A DNA stretch of 41,319 bases, from positions 1 through 41,319 of the forward strand of contig CAMWLW010000014.1 in the NCBI GenBank assembly GCA_947175245.1, written 5' to 3'. Each line of letters begins with the position of its first letter. Positions within the stretch are counted from its first letter, which is position 1. This document shows positions 1 through 9,556 of the stretch, in pieces. Under the pieces are notes generated by a model. It did no database searches and was not told where the DNA came from. It saw only the letters and a list, made by a program, of their open reading frames with translations. The position numbers and the translations under genes were made by a program. This DNA comes from an uncultured Bacteroidales bacterium (GTDB lineage Bacteria; Bacteroidota; Bacteroidia; Bacteroidales; Muribaculaceae).

Positions 1-192
1 AACGACTATCTAAACGATATGCTTCTTAATGCCAAATTTTGATGCGGTTGCCCTGTTTTTAATATACTTAAAACATGTTGATGTGTCGGTCGCGTAATGA
101 TTATTAGGTGGTTGTAAATCTTTTTGGCTGTCTGATTTGTTGTAATAGTTGGTAGAAAGTACCTAAATATCGTCTTTTCGATAATTATTCAA

Positions 193-200
193 TAACTTTG
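193..200 (+). promoter_or_regulatory. Bacteroidetes-type -7 element (TAACTTTG) upstream of the Omp85-like gene
   Basis: TAnnTTTG match 16 nt before ATG 216; no good -33 TTTG found. Confidence 0.45.
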
Positions 201-215
201 TATTCCGTTTCAACT

Positions 216-1415
216 ATGGCAAATTCATCATATCCGAAATTTATAGTAGTGTTGTTTATTGCGTTGACATTCTCACAAGGTGCTGTCGCTCAGATATCTG
301 ACACGGCATCGGTAGAGGCTGTTGACTCTATTGCGTCTGACTCGGCACGATATGAGAAATGGGGCTTTATCTCGCCGATAATCAGATATTTTGACAATAC
401 CAATAAAGAACACAAGGATAAGGCTTTTGATATAAGTTTTATCGGTGGCCCACACTATTCTAACGAGAAGAAATTCGGTTTGGGACTGTTAGCTGCGGGA
501 GTTTATTCGACTGACCGTTCTGATTCACTTACCCCTCCGAGCAACGTGTCGGTTTATGCCGATGTGTCGACGAGCGGTTTCTATTCGGTTGGTGTAAGAG
601 GGTCATCGCGATTCAATGGCGATAAATATCGACTCAATTTCAAAGGCGAGTTTGAATCCATGCCCGATAAATTCTGGGGCATAGGCTATGAGAACGACGC
701 GAACAACGATACCCAGACCAAATACAAACGACTGATGGCTGAGGCTGAGATTGATGCTCAGATCCGACTGTTGCCAGACTTTTACGTCGGTCCGATGGTA
801 GAGTTTGCTTATGTCAAAGGGTCAGATTACGAGCCTGCCATGCTATTTTTGTGGCGCGGCGAGGAGATGCGTACGTTCAGTTATGCTGTCGGTTTTCAAG
901 TCAGCTATGATACGCGCGATAATCTGACGGCTCCTCATCGCGGTACTTGCCTGTCGCTGGCTCAGCGCTATTATGGTAAATGGATGGGTAATACTTATCC
1001 GTTCTCTTCGACCGAATTGACGGCTGCATGGTACACTCCCACATGGAAAGACTGTACGCTTGCCATGCAGTATCATACATTGATTACCTATGGTGATACT
1101 CCCTGGGGTATGCTGGCCTATATGGGTGGCAGTTATACGATGCGAGGTTATTATGAAGGCCGCTATAGAGATAAAGGTGAAATGGATTTTACTGCCGAGT
1201 TGCGTCAGCGCGTATATCGCCGTATAGGTGTCGTTGTATGGGGTGGTGTAGGCTCGGTTTTTCCCCGGCTCAGCTGTATGTCGTTCAAGCAGCTCCTGCC
1301 CAGTTATGGCGTTGGTGTCAGATGGGAGTTCAAGAAAAACGTCAACGTGCGTTTCGATGTAGGCTTCGGCAAGTGTGAGAAAGGGTTTGTGTTTAATATT
1401 AATGAAGCATTCTGA
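216..1415 (+). CDS. Omp85/BamA-TamA-like outer membrane beta-barrel (surface antigen D15-like), no POTRA domain
   Basis: Signal peptide MANSSYPKFIVVLFIALTFSQGAVAQ; C-terminal MRGYYEGRYRDKGEMDFTAELRQRVYRRIGVVVWGGVGSVF resembles the Omp85 RGY motif region. ATG 216 preferred to the track's TTG 198, which lies in the TAACTTTG element. Confidence 0.75.
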   Translation: MANSSYPKFIVVLFIALTFSQGAVAQISDTASVEAVDSIASDSARYEKWGFISPIIRYFDNTNKEHKDKAFDISFIGGPHYSNEKKFGLGLLAAGVYSTDRSDSLTPPSNVSVYADVSTSGFYSVGVRGSSRFNGDKYRLNFKGEFESMPDKFWGIGYENDANNDTQTKYKRLMAEAEIDAQIRLLPDFYVGPMVEFAYVKGSDYEPAMLFLWRGEEMRTFSYAVGFQVSYDTRDNLTAPHRGTCLSLAQRYYGKWMGNTYPFSSTELTAAWYTPTWKDCTLAMQYHTLITYGDTPWGMLAYMGGSYTMRGYYEGRYRDKGEMDFTAELRQRVYRRIGVVVWGGVGSVFPRLSCMSFKQLLPSYGVGVRWEFKKNVNVRFDVGFGKCEKGFVFNINEAF

Positions 1416-1421
1416 TAGGTT

Positions 1422-3107
1422 ATGTTAAAATCTATACTTCGACATCCGGCATGTACATTGTTAGCAATATACTTTGTTATAATGCTGATGATTCCCAATG
1501 TGGCGCTGTGTTTTACCGAACCGGTATCGGCGATGTCACGTACAATCAATATACTGATGCCTCTTGGCTTTTATCTGTTAATCCTCTCGGCCTTTAAACG
1601 TACGGGATGGGTTGTGTGGTGTATGCTTCCGATATCAGCTTTGGCGGCATTCCAAATTGTATTGCTGTTCCTATACGGCGGGTCGATAATAGCTGTCGAC
1701 ATGTTTTTGAATGTTGTGACTACCAATATGTCTGAAGCAACCGAATTGCTCTCAAATTTGGGGGCGGCAATTGTTGTAGTAGTGATATTGTATCTTCCGC
1801 CGTTGGTATGGGCTACGGTTACATTGGTGCGTCGTAAAACTCTGAAGGGTCCGGCTGCATTTGCAATGCGGTTTGCGGGCAGTGTACTCGTTGTGGCGTC
1901 GGCGATAATGGCGATGGTCACAGCAAATGTAGATCCTCGGTATAGTCTTACACGAGAGGTATTTCCGATTAATGTAATGCATAATATCAAGATTGCTGTC
2001 GACCGCACCATTGCGGCCGAGCATTTTCATGAGACGTCGGCCGATTATAAGTTTAATTCACGGATTACACACGATGCTGATGCGCCTGAGGTGTATGTAA
2101 TGGTTATCGGTGAGACCTCGAGGGCAATTAACTGGCAGCTTGGCGGCTATGACCGTCCTACGAATAAGTGCCTCTCGTGTCGGCGTGGTGTGGTGTTCAA
2201 TACCCGGGCAATGAGTGAATCAAATACCACTCATAAAAGTGTGCCAATGCTCATGTCAAGTGTGAGAGCGTGTAATTTTGATTCGATAGGTAATGTAAAA
2301 AGTATCATCACGGCGTTTAAGGAAGCCGGGTATAAAACGACATTTGTGTCCAATCAGGCTCCCAATCATTCATATACTCAGTTCTTTGGAGAGGAAGCTG
2401 ACCGTTGTGTTTACCTGTCGGATACTCTTGGCTGTCATCCGTGTGACCACGAGATGCTTGATGAGGTAAAGCATTGTTTGGATGATACGGTAACGTGTAA
2501 GCAGTTCATCGTGCTGCATAGCTATGGCTCACATTTTAAATATCAGGAACGTTACCCGGCGGGTACCGGTAGTTTTAAACCTGATGAATGTAAAGAGGTT
2601 AACAGCAAGTCGCGCGACATTCTTCTCAATGCCTATGACAATACGATTGAATATACCGATAAGTGGCTCGACAATCTTATGGATATGCTCGAACGGTCGG
2701 GGCGCATGGCTGCCGTTGTCTATTCGTCAGATCATGGTGAGGATATTCTGGACGATAGCCGCGGACGCTTTCTGCATGCCTCTCCTACGCCGACATATTA
2801 CCAATTGCATGTCGCTATGCTGTCGTGGGTATCGGATGCTTACCGTGACCATTATCCCGAAAAGTATGAACAGCTCAAAGCTCACAGTGAATCAGCTGTC
2901 AGTTCGACAGCGTCGTTGTTTGATACGATGCTCGATCTTGCAGGTATAGATACTGTTCATAGTGATTTGAAACTTTCGTTGGCCTCTGAATCGTATGAGC
3001 GTCCTGAGGTTTTGTACCTCAATGATATGAATAAAGGGGTTGATTATGCACACTGTGGTTTGAAAAAAGCTGACCTTGCAATTATTAATCAAAAATCACT
3101 TTTGTGA
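1422..3107 (+). CDS. Phosphoethanolamine transferase (EptA/sulfatase superfamily), membrane-anchored
   Basis: N-terminal TM helices; VMVIGETSRAINWQLGGYDRPTNKCLS, SNTTHKSVPMLMS and YSSDHGEDILDD motifs. Confidence 0.85.
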   Translation: MLKSILRHPACTLLAIYFVIMLMIPNVALCFTEPVSAMSRTINILMPLGFYLLILSAFKRTGWVVWCMLPISALAAFQIVLLFLYGGSIIAVDMFLNVVTTNMSEATELLSNLGAAIVVVVILYLPPLVWATVTLVRRKTLKGPAAFAMRFAGSVLVVASAIMAMVTANVDPRYSLTREVFPINVMHNIKIAVDRTIAAEHFHETSADYKFNSRITHDADAPEVYVMVIGETSRAINWQLGGYDRPTNKCLSCRRGVVFNTRAMSESNTTHKSVPMLMSSVRACNFDSIGNVKSIITAFKEAGYKTTFVSNQAPNHSYTQFFGEEADRCVYLSDTLGCHPCDHEMLDEVKHCLDDTVTCKQFIVLHSYGSHFKYQERYPAGTGSFKPDECKEVNSKSRDILLNAYDNTIEYTDKWLDNLMDMLERSGRMAAVVYSSDHGEDILDDSRGRFLHASPTPTYYQLHVAMLSWVSDAYRDHYPEKYEQLKAHSESAVSSTASLFDTMLDLAGIDTVHSDLKLSLASESYERPEVLYLNDMNKGVDYAHCGLKKADLAIINQKSLL

Positions 3108-3135
3108 TATTGGTTGGTGTGTTGATTGTTTTGAA

Positions 3136-3213
3136 GTTATCCAAAATGGATTGTAAATCAATTGAAATACAGCGGTATATGAATTTGTGTGTGCTGCAAA
3201 GTTTTCCAAAATG
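3136..3213. repeat. Direct repeat GTT(A/T)TCCAAAATG (3136-3148 and 3201-3213) upstream of nrdD
   Basis: 12/13 identity, 65 bp apart; each copy sits in a small inverted repeat (ATCC-AAAAT-GGAT; TTTTC-CAAAAT-GAAAA). Confidence 0.4.
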
Positions 3214-3243
3214 AAAATTTTATAAATATTTTTGCTGAAAAGT

Positions 3244-3274
3244 TTTGTGGATTTGGTAATCGTTTCTAACTTTG
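3244..3274 (+). promoter_or_regulatory. Bacteroidetes sigma-70-type promoter for nrdDG (-33 TTTG, -7 TAACTTTG)
   Basis: TTTG 3244-3247, 19-bp spacer, TAACTTTG 3267-3274. Confidence 0.7.
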
Positions 3275-3320
3275 CTGAGTCAAAAATAATGCAATTTAGA
3301 TAAGATAAACCAAATCATCA

Positions 3321-5528
3321 ATGATACAGACTGTAGTTAAGCGTGATGGCCGCATCGTCGGTTATAACGAGGAGAAAATCAAAGCCGCCATCCGCAAGGC
3401 GATGTTGCAGACCAAGCTCGGTGAGGATGAAGCCCTCATAATGAAGATTGTTGATCGTATAGGTGTGACAGGTAAAGAGCAGATGTCGGTCGAAGAGATT
3501 CAGGATAGGGTAGAGGTTGAATTGATGAAGAGTACCCGCAAGGAGGTTGCCAAACGCTATATTGCATATCGCGACAAGCGTTCGATAGCTCGACGTGCCA
3601 AGACCCGCGATATATTCCTTGAAATCATTGAGGCAAAAAATAACGATATCACGCGTGAAAACGCCAATATGAATACCGACTCACCGGCAGGCATGATGAT
3701 GAAGTTTGCCAGCGAGACAACAAAACCGTTCGTCGATGATTATCTGCTCAGTGATGAAGCCCGTGAAGCAGTACGTAACGGTTATCTCCACATTCATGAC
3801 AAGGATTATTACCCCACAAAGTCACTGACTTGTGTGCAGCATCCGCTTGACCGTATTCTCAAGGCCGGATTTATTGCCGGTCATGGCGAGTCTCGCCCTG
3901 CAAAACGTATCGAGACGGCATCGATAATTGGTTGTATCTCGCTCGAAACTGCTCAGAACGAGATGCATGGAGGCCAAGCCATTCCTGCTTTTGATTTTTA
4001 TCTGGCTCCGTATGTACGTTCATCGTTTATCGAAGAGCTGAAACAACTCGAGTCATTGTCGGGCGAGGATCTGAGCGATTTGTATGACATGCCCATTGAT
4101 GACTATGTTAAACGTCCGCTCGACGGACTTACGGGACGCGATCGTCTCGTAGCCCATGCGATTAATCAGACGGCAAGCCGTGTTCATCAGGCAATGGAGG
4201 CATTCATTCACAATATGAATACTATCCATTCGCGTGGAGGTAATCAGGTGGTGTTCAGCTCTATAAACTATGGTACTGATACTTCGGCCGAGGGGCGTTG
4301 TATAATACGCGAGCTTCTGAACTCAACCTATGAGGGTGTGGGCAATGGTGCTACCGCTATTTTCCCTATTCAGATATGGAAAAAGAAGCGTGGTGTCAAC
4401 TACCTGCCCGAGGATCGCAACTATGACCTCTATGAACTGGCATGTAAAGTTACTGCACGTCGTTTCTTCCCCAATTTTGTGAATCTTGATGCGACATTCA
4501 ATTTTCACGAGAAGTGGGATATCAACGATCCCGAGAGATATAAATATGAAGTGGCGACTATGGGATGCCGCACGCGTGTATTCGAAAACCGTTATGGCGA
4601 AAAGACATCAATAGGTCGTGGTAATATCAGCTTCTCGACAATCAATATCGTGCGTCTGGCGATTGAGTGCATGAATATTGTTGATCCTGAGGAGAGGGTT
4701 GACCGATTCTTCAAACGTCTTGATGAGATGCTTGAGATTACGGCACGTCAGCTTTGTGATCGTTTCGATTTTCAGAAGACGGCACTTGCAAAGCAATTCC
4801 CGCTCGTGATGTCTCGTTTGTGGAATGGTGCTGAGAGCCTTAAACCTAACGATACTATTGAGCCTGTAATCAATCAGGGTACTCTTGGTATTGGGTTTAT
4901 CGGCCTCGCCGAGTGTCTGATTGCACTGACAGGCAAACATCACGGTGAGAGCAAGGAGGCTCAGGAGCTCGGTCTGCGCATCGTTTCTCACATGCGTTCT
5001 CGTGCCAATGAATTCAGCGAGCGTTATAAACACAACTTCTCTATTCTTGCAACCCCGGCCGAGGGCCTTTCGGGTAAATTTACAGTCAAGGATCGCAAGA
5101 GTTTTGGTATTCTTGAAGGTATTACCGATAAGATATATTATACCAATTCAAACCACGTACCTGTTTACTATCACTGCTCTCCGCGTCACAAGGCTCAGGT
5201 TGAGGCTCCTTATCATGAACTTACAGGTGGCGGTCATATATTCTATGTCGAGATTGACGGTGATGCCACTCACAATCCTAAAGCCATCATGGATATTGTC
5301 GATTTGATCGACAAGTATAATATCGGATATGGCTCAATTAACCATAACCGTAACCGCTGCATGGATTGCGGTTATGAAGATGCCCAGGATAATCTCACCG
5401 AATGTCCTCACTGTCACGGTACTGACATAGACAAGCTGCAGCGCATTACAGGTTATCTTGTTGGTACAACCGATCGTTGGAATAAGGCTAAGCTGGCCGA
5501 ACTGAGTGATCGTGTGGTACACAAATAA
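3321..5528 (+). CDS. nrdD: Anaerobic ribonucleoside-triphosphate reductase
   Basis: N-terminal ATP-cone (MIQTVVKRDGRIVGYNEEKIKAAIRKAM); C-terminal CxxC zinc site and RITGYLVG glycyl-radical region. Confidence 0.96.
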   Translation: MIQTVVKRDGRIVGYNEEKIKAAIRKAMLQTKLGEDEALIMKIVDRIGVTGKEQMSVEEIQDRVEVELMKSTRKEVAKRYIAYRDKRSIARRAKTRDIFLEIIEAKNNDITRENANMNTDSPAGMMMKFASETTKPFVDDYLLSDEAREAVRNGYLHIHDKDYYPTKSLTCVQHPLDRILKAGFIAGHGESRPAKRIETASIIGCISLETAQNEMHGGQAIPAFDFYLAPYVRSSFIEELKQLESLSGEDLSDLYDMPIDDYVKRPLDGLTGRDRLVAHAINQTASRVHQAMEAFIHNMNTIHSRGGNQVVFSSINYGTDTSAEGRCIIRELLNSTYEGVGNGATAIFPIQIWKKKRGVNYLPEDRNYDLYELACKVTARRFFPNFVNLDATFNFHEKWDINDPERYKYEVATMGCRTRVFENRYGEKTSIGRGNISFSTINIVRLAIECMNIVDPEERVDRFFKRLDEMLEITARQLCDRFDFQKTALAKQFPLVMSRLWNGAESLKPNDTIEPVINQGTLGIGFIGLAECLIALTGKHHGESKEAQELGLRIVSHMRSRANEFSERYKHNFSILATPAEGLSGKFTVKDRKSFGILEGITDKIYYTNSNHVPVYYHCSPRHKAQVEAPYHELTGGGHIFYVEIDGDATHNPKAIMDIVDLIDKYNIGYGSINHNRNRCMDCGYEDAQDNLTECPHCHGTDIDKLQRITGYLVGTTDRWNKAKLAELSDRVVHK

Positions 5529-5537
5529 TAAGTCTGT

Positions 5538-6026
5538 ATGAGTCAGAACACATTGCGGGTGCTCAGGATTGTCGACGGTACCAGTGTCGATGGTCCGGGG
5601 CTTCGCACGTCAATATATTTTGCTGGATGCAGGCATGCGTGTGAAGGTTGTCACAACACGCAGTCATGGAATTTCGATGCCGGTGAGGATATGACGGTTG
5701 ATGAAATTCTTGACTATGTTGAACGCGAAGGATTTAATGTATCATTGTCGGGCGGTGACCCGTTGTATCAGATTGATGCCTTAATGCCTTTGCTGCATGA
5801 ACTCAAAGTGCGTGGATATAACGTATGGTGTTACACGGGGTTTACCTATGAGCAAGTTTATGACGATGAGTCGTTAAGACGTGTGCTTGACTATGTTGAT
5901 GTGCTCGTTGACGGTCCGTTTATATTGTCTGAACGTGATATATCATTGTTGTTCAGAGGGTCGCGTAATCAACGGCTTATAGATACGGCTGCATCTGATC
6001 CGTCACATATCGTTCAGTGGCACTGA
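5538..6026 (+). CDS. nrdG: Anaerobic ribonucleotide reductase activating protein (radical SAM)
   Basis: CRHACEGCHNTQSW (CxxxCxxC), directly after nrdD. Confidence 0.95.
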   Translation: MSQNTLRVLRIVDGTSVDGPGLRTSIYFAGCRHACEGCHNTQSWNFDAGEDMTVDEILDYVEREGFNVSLSGGDPLYQIDALMPLLHELKVRGYNVWCYTGFTYEQVYDDESLRRVLDYVDVLVDGPFILSERDISLLFRGSRNQRLIDTAASDPSHIVQWH

Positions 6027-7150
6027 TCGTTGATGCATGCCAGCAGGCTGGATGCTTTTTTCTCGGTTTCATCCCATTCTGAGTCGGGGTCTGACATCGC
6101 AGTTATTCCGCCGCCGGCATAGACGCAGTAGCGGTTCGTGTCAAAGTGTACACATCTTAGATTGACGTATGCTTGAAAGCTCTTATCGTCGTTGATAGCT
6201 ACATAGCCGCCATAGCATAGCCGTTCATGTGTTTCAAGGCGTGAGATCATATCCATAGCCTGGGGCCGCGGATAACCTGACAATGCCGGGGTCGGATTCA
6301 AGCGGTCGATTACTTTATATCTATCTTCGGGATTCATGTAAAATTCAAACATGTCACATTTGTGTACGAGTTTGCCGAATTCTACATTTGGGACTGAACA
6401 TATCCAGACGCGGTAACCCATATCTTTCAATGTTTCAGATATAAAGCGTGATACCTGCATGTGTTCATCGGTGTTTTTGGCATCCCATGGAATGGATGTG
6501 CCGCCATTGCGTGTCCCGGCTAATGCAACGGTATAACTCTTACCGTGTTTTTTTTCGATAGATAACAGTACCTCGGGCGATGCTCCTAACCATGCGCCTG
6601 TCTCGGGCGTATAGTATAAATATCTGAATGTATTGCTGTGTTGTGCAAAGTAAACTGACGCTACTTTGAGCCAGAACAAGCAGTAATCTTCTGCCTGAAT
6701 ATCGCCACAAATAGTACGCGATAATACAATCTTGCGGCTACCTGGCTGTGATTTCAACAATGAGATAATAGCCTCGGCTTGTTGGTAATACTCGTCACGC
6801 GATGTTGAATTATAATGTATATCAGTAAGATTATCATCGTCAACGCCAGTTGCATCAGTCATCAGTTTCAATTGTGCCGCGTAATCAAGTGTGTCATGCA
6901 ATACGATGCGCTTTGACGATGGCTCTCCCCATTTACAAATATCGAATGTACGATTGCTTACAGGTTTATGACCCGGTACTGATACTATAATATCCGGTAC
7001 ATGTAGGTGACTGTCATCGGCTGTATTTGAATATTGATTGTCTGACTTAATATATATGGCAAACGGAATACGTTTTTTGAATGCAGATAATGCAATCTTG
7101 AATAATGGAGTATATAGATTATAAAAGTCGGGATAAACGTTTGCTGACAT
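6014..7150 (-). CDS. menF: Isochorismate synthase (chorismate-binding family)
   Basis: SRFISETL, LNPTPALSGYPRPQAMDMI, HERLCYGGYVA and VYAGGGITAMSDPDSEWDETEKK motifs. Confidence 0.85.
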   Translation of the reverse strand: MSANVYPDFYNLYTPLFKIALSAFKKRIPFAIYIKSDNQYSNTADDSHLHVPDIIVSVPGHKPVSNRTFDICKWGEPSSKRIVLHDTLDYAAQLKLMTDATGVDDDNLTDIHYNSTSRDEYYQQAEAIISLLKSQPGSRKIVLSRTICGDIQAEDYCLFWLKVASVYFAQHSNTFRYLYYTPETGAWLGASPEVLLSIEKKHGKSYTVALAGTRNGGTSIPWDAKNTDEHMQVSRFISETLKDMGYRVWICSVPNVEFGKLVHKCDMFEFYMNPEDRYKVIDRLNPTPALSGYPRPQAMDMISRLETHERLCYGGYVAINDDKSFQAYVNLRCVHFDTNRYCVYAGGGITAMSDPDSEWDETEKKASSLLACINDQCH

Positions 7151-7194
7151 CTTTTATGACGAAAATTTATAATACAATAATCCTTGCCGGTGGA

Positions 7195-8493
7195 TCAGAC
7201 AGGTTTGCCTATGAGCTCAAACGGTTGAGCTTCAGTAATCACTATATTGTGAAAATTACCGATTGAAAGTTTAAGGTCTTTAGATATCAGGACTTCCGGG
7301 TCTACTTCAGGAGAATCCCATTGGGTGCGACCCACATAATAGTCCTCTTCCTCGCGGTCAACCATGACCTTGAGTGTCATGCCTACTTTTGACTGTTGAA
7401 TATCATTTGATATCGTTTCCTGGAGAGCCATGAGTTCGTCGAGACGTTCCTGTTTTACCTCCTCAGGAATAGCGTCAGTGTAATTGTTGGCTGCAAAAGT
7501 GTCATCTTCCTCACAGTAGGCAAATGCACCCATGCGTTCAAATCTCATTTCAGACACGAATTTCATCAGGTCTTCAAATTCCTGCTCACCTTCGCCCGGA
7601 AAGCCTGTCATCAAAGTCGTGCGCAGATGGAGTGTAGGCACACGGCGGCGCATCTCGGCAATAAGCTGTCGTGTCTCCTCGCCGTTGATATGCCGCTTCA
7701 TATTTGCCAGAACCTTGTCGTTTGAGTGTTGCAATGCAATGTCCATGTACTTGCATACATTGTCACGTTCGGCCATGACGTCCATAATCTCAATCGGGAA
7801 CTGAGCAGGATAGGCGTAGTGCAGACGTAGCCATTCAACGCCATTGATACCGGCTATCTTGTCAATGAGCTCAGGTAGTTGCATGCGTCCTGTCAGGTCG
7901 AGTCCGTAGCTTGACAAATCCTGTGCGATAACGTTGAACTCTTTGACGCCACGGTCAACGAGCATTTTCACCTCGTCAGTAATACTGTCAATTGTGCGAG
8001 ACTTGAATCGGCCGGTGATGAGAGGTATTGCGCAGAATGCGCAGAATCGGTTGCACCCCTCGGCAATCTTGAGATATGTATAATGGGGTGGGGTTGTTAT
8101 GGTTCGGTCGATTGACAGCAGGTCATTGCCACGATATCCCGACAAATCGGCTACCAGATCGGTGAAGTTGAATTTGCCATACCAACCGTCAACTTCAGGC
8201 AACTCGGTTTCAAGGTCGTTTTTGTAGCGTTGAGAGAGGCATCCCATTACATATACCTTATCAATGAGTTTCTTCTCTTTCCCTTGCAGATACTCGAGAA
8301 TAGTGTTTATTGACTCCTCCTTGGCATCACCTATGAAACCGCACGTATTGATTACGACAATATCTCCACGCTTTACAGGTTGCTGATGAACAGCTTTGAA
8401 TCCACGTTTGGTGAGCATGGAGAGTGTCCGCTCGGTATCAACAAGGTTCTTTGAACACCCGAGCGTTATTATATTTACACGCTTATGAGCCAT
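7195..8493 (-). CDS. rimO: Ribosomal protein S12 methylthiotransferase RimO
   Basis: TLGCSKNLVDTE start, CNRFCAFCAIP radical-SAM motif, C-terminal TRAM region. Confidence 0.95.
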   Translation of the reverse strand: MAHKRVNIITLGCSKNLVDTERTLSMLTKRGFKAVHQQPVKRGDIVVINTCGFIGDAKEESINTILEYLQGKEKKLIDKVYVMGCLSQRYKNDLETELPEVDGWYGKFNFTDLVADLSGYRGNDLLSIDRTITTPPHYTYLKIAEGCNRFCAFCAIPLITGRFKSRTIDSITDEVKMLVDRGVKEFNVIAQDLSSYGLDLTGRMQLPELIDKIAGINGVEWLRLHYAYPAQFPIEIMDVMAERDNVCKYMDIALQHSNDKVLANMKRHINGEETRQLIAEMRRRVPTLHLRTTLMTGFPGEGEQEFEDLMKFVSEMRFERMGAFAYCEEDDTFAANNYTDAIPEEVKQERLDELMALQETISNDIQQSKVGMTLKVMVDREEEDYYVGRTQWDSPEVDPEVLISKDLKLSIGNFHNIVITEAQPFELIGKPV

Positions 8494-9455
8494 TACTCGT
8501 TAGTAAATAGCGATCTTACAAATTCTTCCTTGTTGAACACCTGGAGGTCGGTGATTTTTTCACCAAGACCTATGTATTTGACAGGAATTTTGAACTGGTC
8601 ACTGATACCTATAACCACGCCGCCTTTAGCCGTGCCGTCAAGTTTTGTTACAGCGAGCTGACTGACTTTGGTCGCAGCCACAAACTGCTTGGCCTGTTCG
8701 AATGCGTTTTGTCCTGTCGAGCCATCAAGAACAAGAAGTACTTCATGTGGTGCGTCGGGCACAACTTTCTTCATGACGTCACGTATCTTTGTAAGCTCAT
8801 CCATAAGGCCTTTCTTGTTGTGCAGACGTCCTGCGGTATCAATGATTACAACATCTACATCATTGGCCTTGGCCGACTGGAGTGTATCGAATGCAACTGC
8901 AGCAGGATCAGATCCAAGTTTTTGCTTTATAACAGGAACATCTGCACGATGCCCCCATTCTTCAAGCTGTTCTATAGCTGCAGCTCTGAACGTATCGGCG
9001 GCACCGAGCATTACTTTGTTACCGGCGGCTTTGAACTGGTGGGCAAGTTTTCCTATTGTGGTGGTTTTTCCAACACCATTGACACCAACAACCATGATAA
9101 CATGAGGGTGGTGGGATGCCGGAATCTCAAAATCACCGAGGTTATCGTCGTTGTCATTTTCTGCAAGCATGTCACAAATCTCTTCACAAAGAAGATTGTT
9201 GAGTTCCTCGGTGCCAACATATTTGTCGCGTGCTACACGATCCTGAATACGGTCAATGATGCGTAATGTTGTATCAACACCTACATCTGAAGTGATAAAT
9301 GCTTCTTCGAGATTATCAAGAACGTCATCATCGACTTTCGATTTACCGGCAACTGCATGTGCAAGCTTAGCGAAGAATCCTTTTTTGGTACGCTCAAGCC
9401 CATTATCGAGGGTCTCTTTCTTTTCTTTAGAGAACAGTTTGTTAAAAAATCCCAT
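8493..9455 (-). CDS. ftsY: Signal recognition particle receptor FtsY
   Basis: GVNGVGKTTTIGKLA, DTFRAAAIEQL, DTAGRLHNK, TKLDGTAKGG SRP GTPase motifs; TAATG overlap with rimO. Confidence 0.96.
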   Translation of the reverse strand: MGFFNKLFSKEKKETLDNGLERTKKGFFAKLAHAVAGKSKVDDDVLDNLEEAFITSDVGVDTTLRIIDRIQDRVARDKYVGTEELNNLLCEEICDMLAENDNDDNLGDFEIPASHHPHVIMVVGVNGVGKTTTIGKLAHQFKAAGNKVMLGAADTFRAAAIEQLEEWGHRADVPVIKQKLGSDPAAVAFDTLQSAKANDVDVVIIDTAGRLHNKKGLMDELTKIRDVMKKVVPDAPHEVLLVLDGSTGQNAFEQAKQFVAATKVSQLAVTKLDGTAKGGVVIGISDQFKIPVKYIGLGEKITDLQVFNKEEFVRSLFTNE

Positions 9456-9482
9456 AGAAAATTACACTATTTTAATTGAATA

Positions 9483-9490
9483 CAAAGGTA
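9483..9490 (-). promoter_or_regulatory. -7 element TACCTTTG (minus strand) upstream of ftsY
   Basis: CAAAGGTA on the + strand, about 28 nt before the ftsY start; no clear -33. Confidence 0.5.
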
Positions 9491-9556
9491 CTAAATTTTC
9501 TCGAGATTTGTATATATCTCATATGTGAATGTCGCTTTGCTCTTTCTGAAATTTAT

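Noticed and set aside
1-197. Possible tRNA or upstream gene end in the first 197 nt
   Set aside because: No tRNA-like T-loop or cloverleaf and no supported ORF end visible.
1571-2030. Minus-strand ORFs of 146 and 92 aa in the EptA-like gene
   Set aside because: Antisense shadows of the TM-rich coding region; no motif or promoter.
8668-9266. Two overlapping plus-strand ORFs (145 and 185 aa) antisense to ftsY
   Set aside because: Antisense to highly conserved FtsY GTPase motifs; no recognisable protein features.
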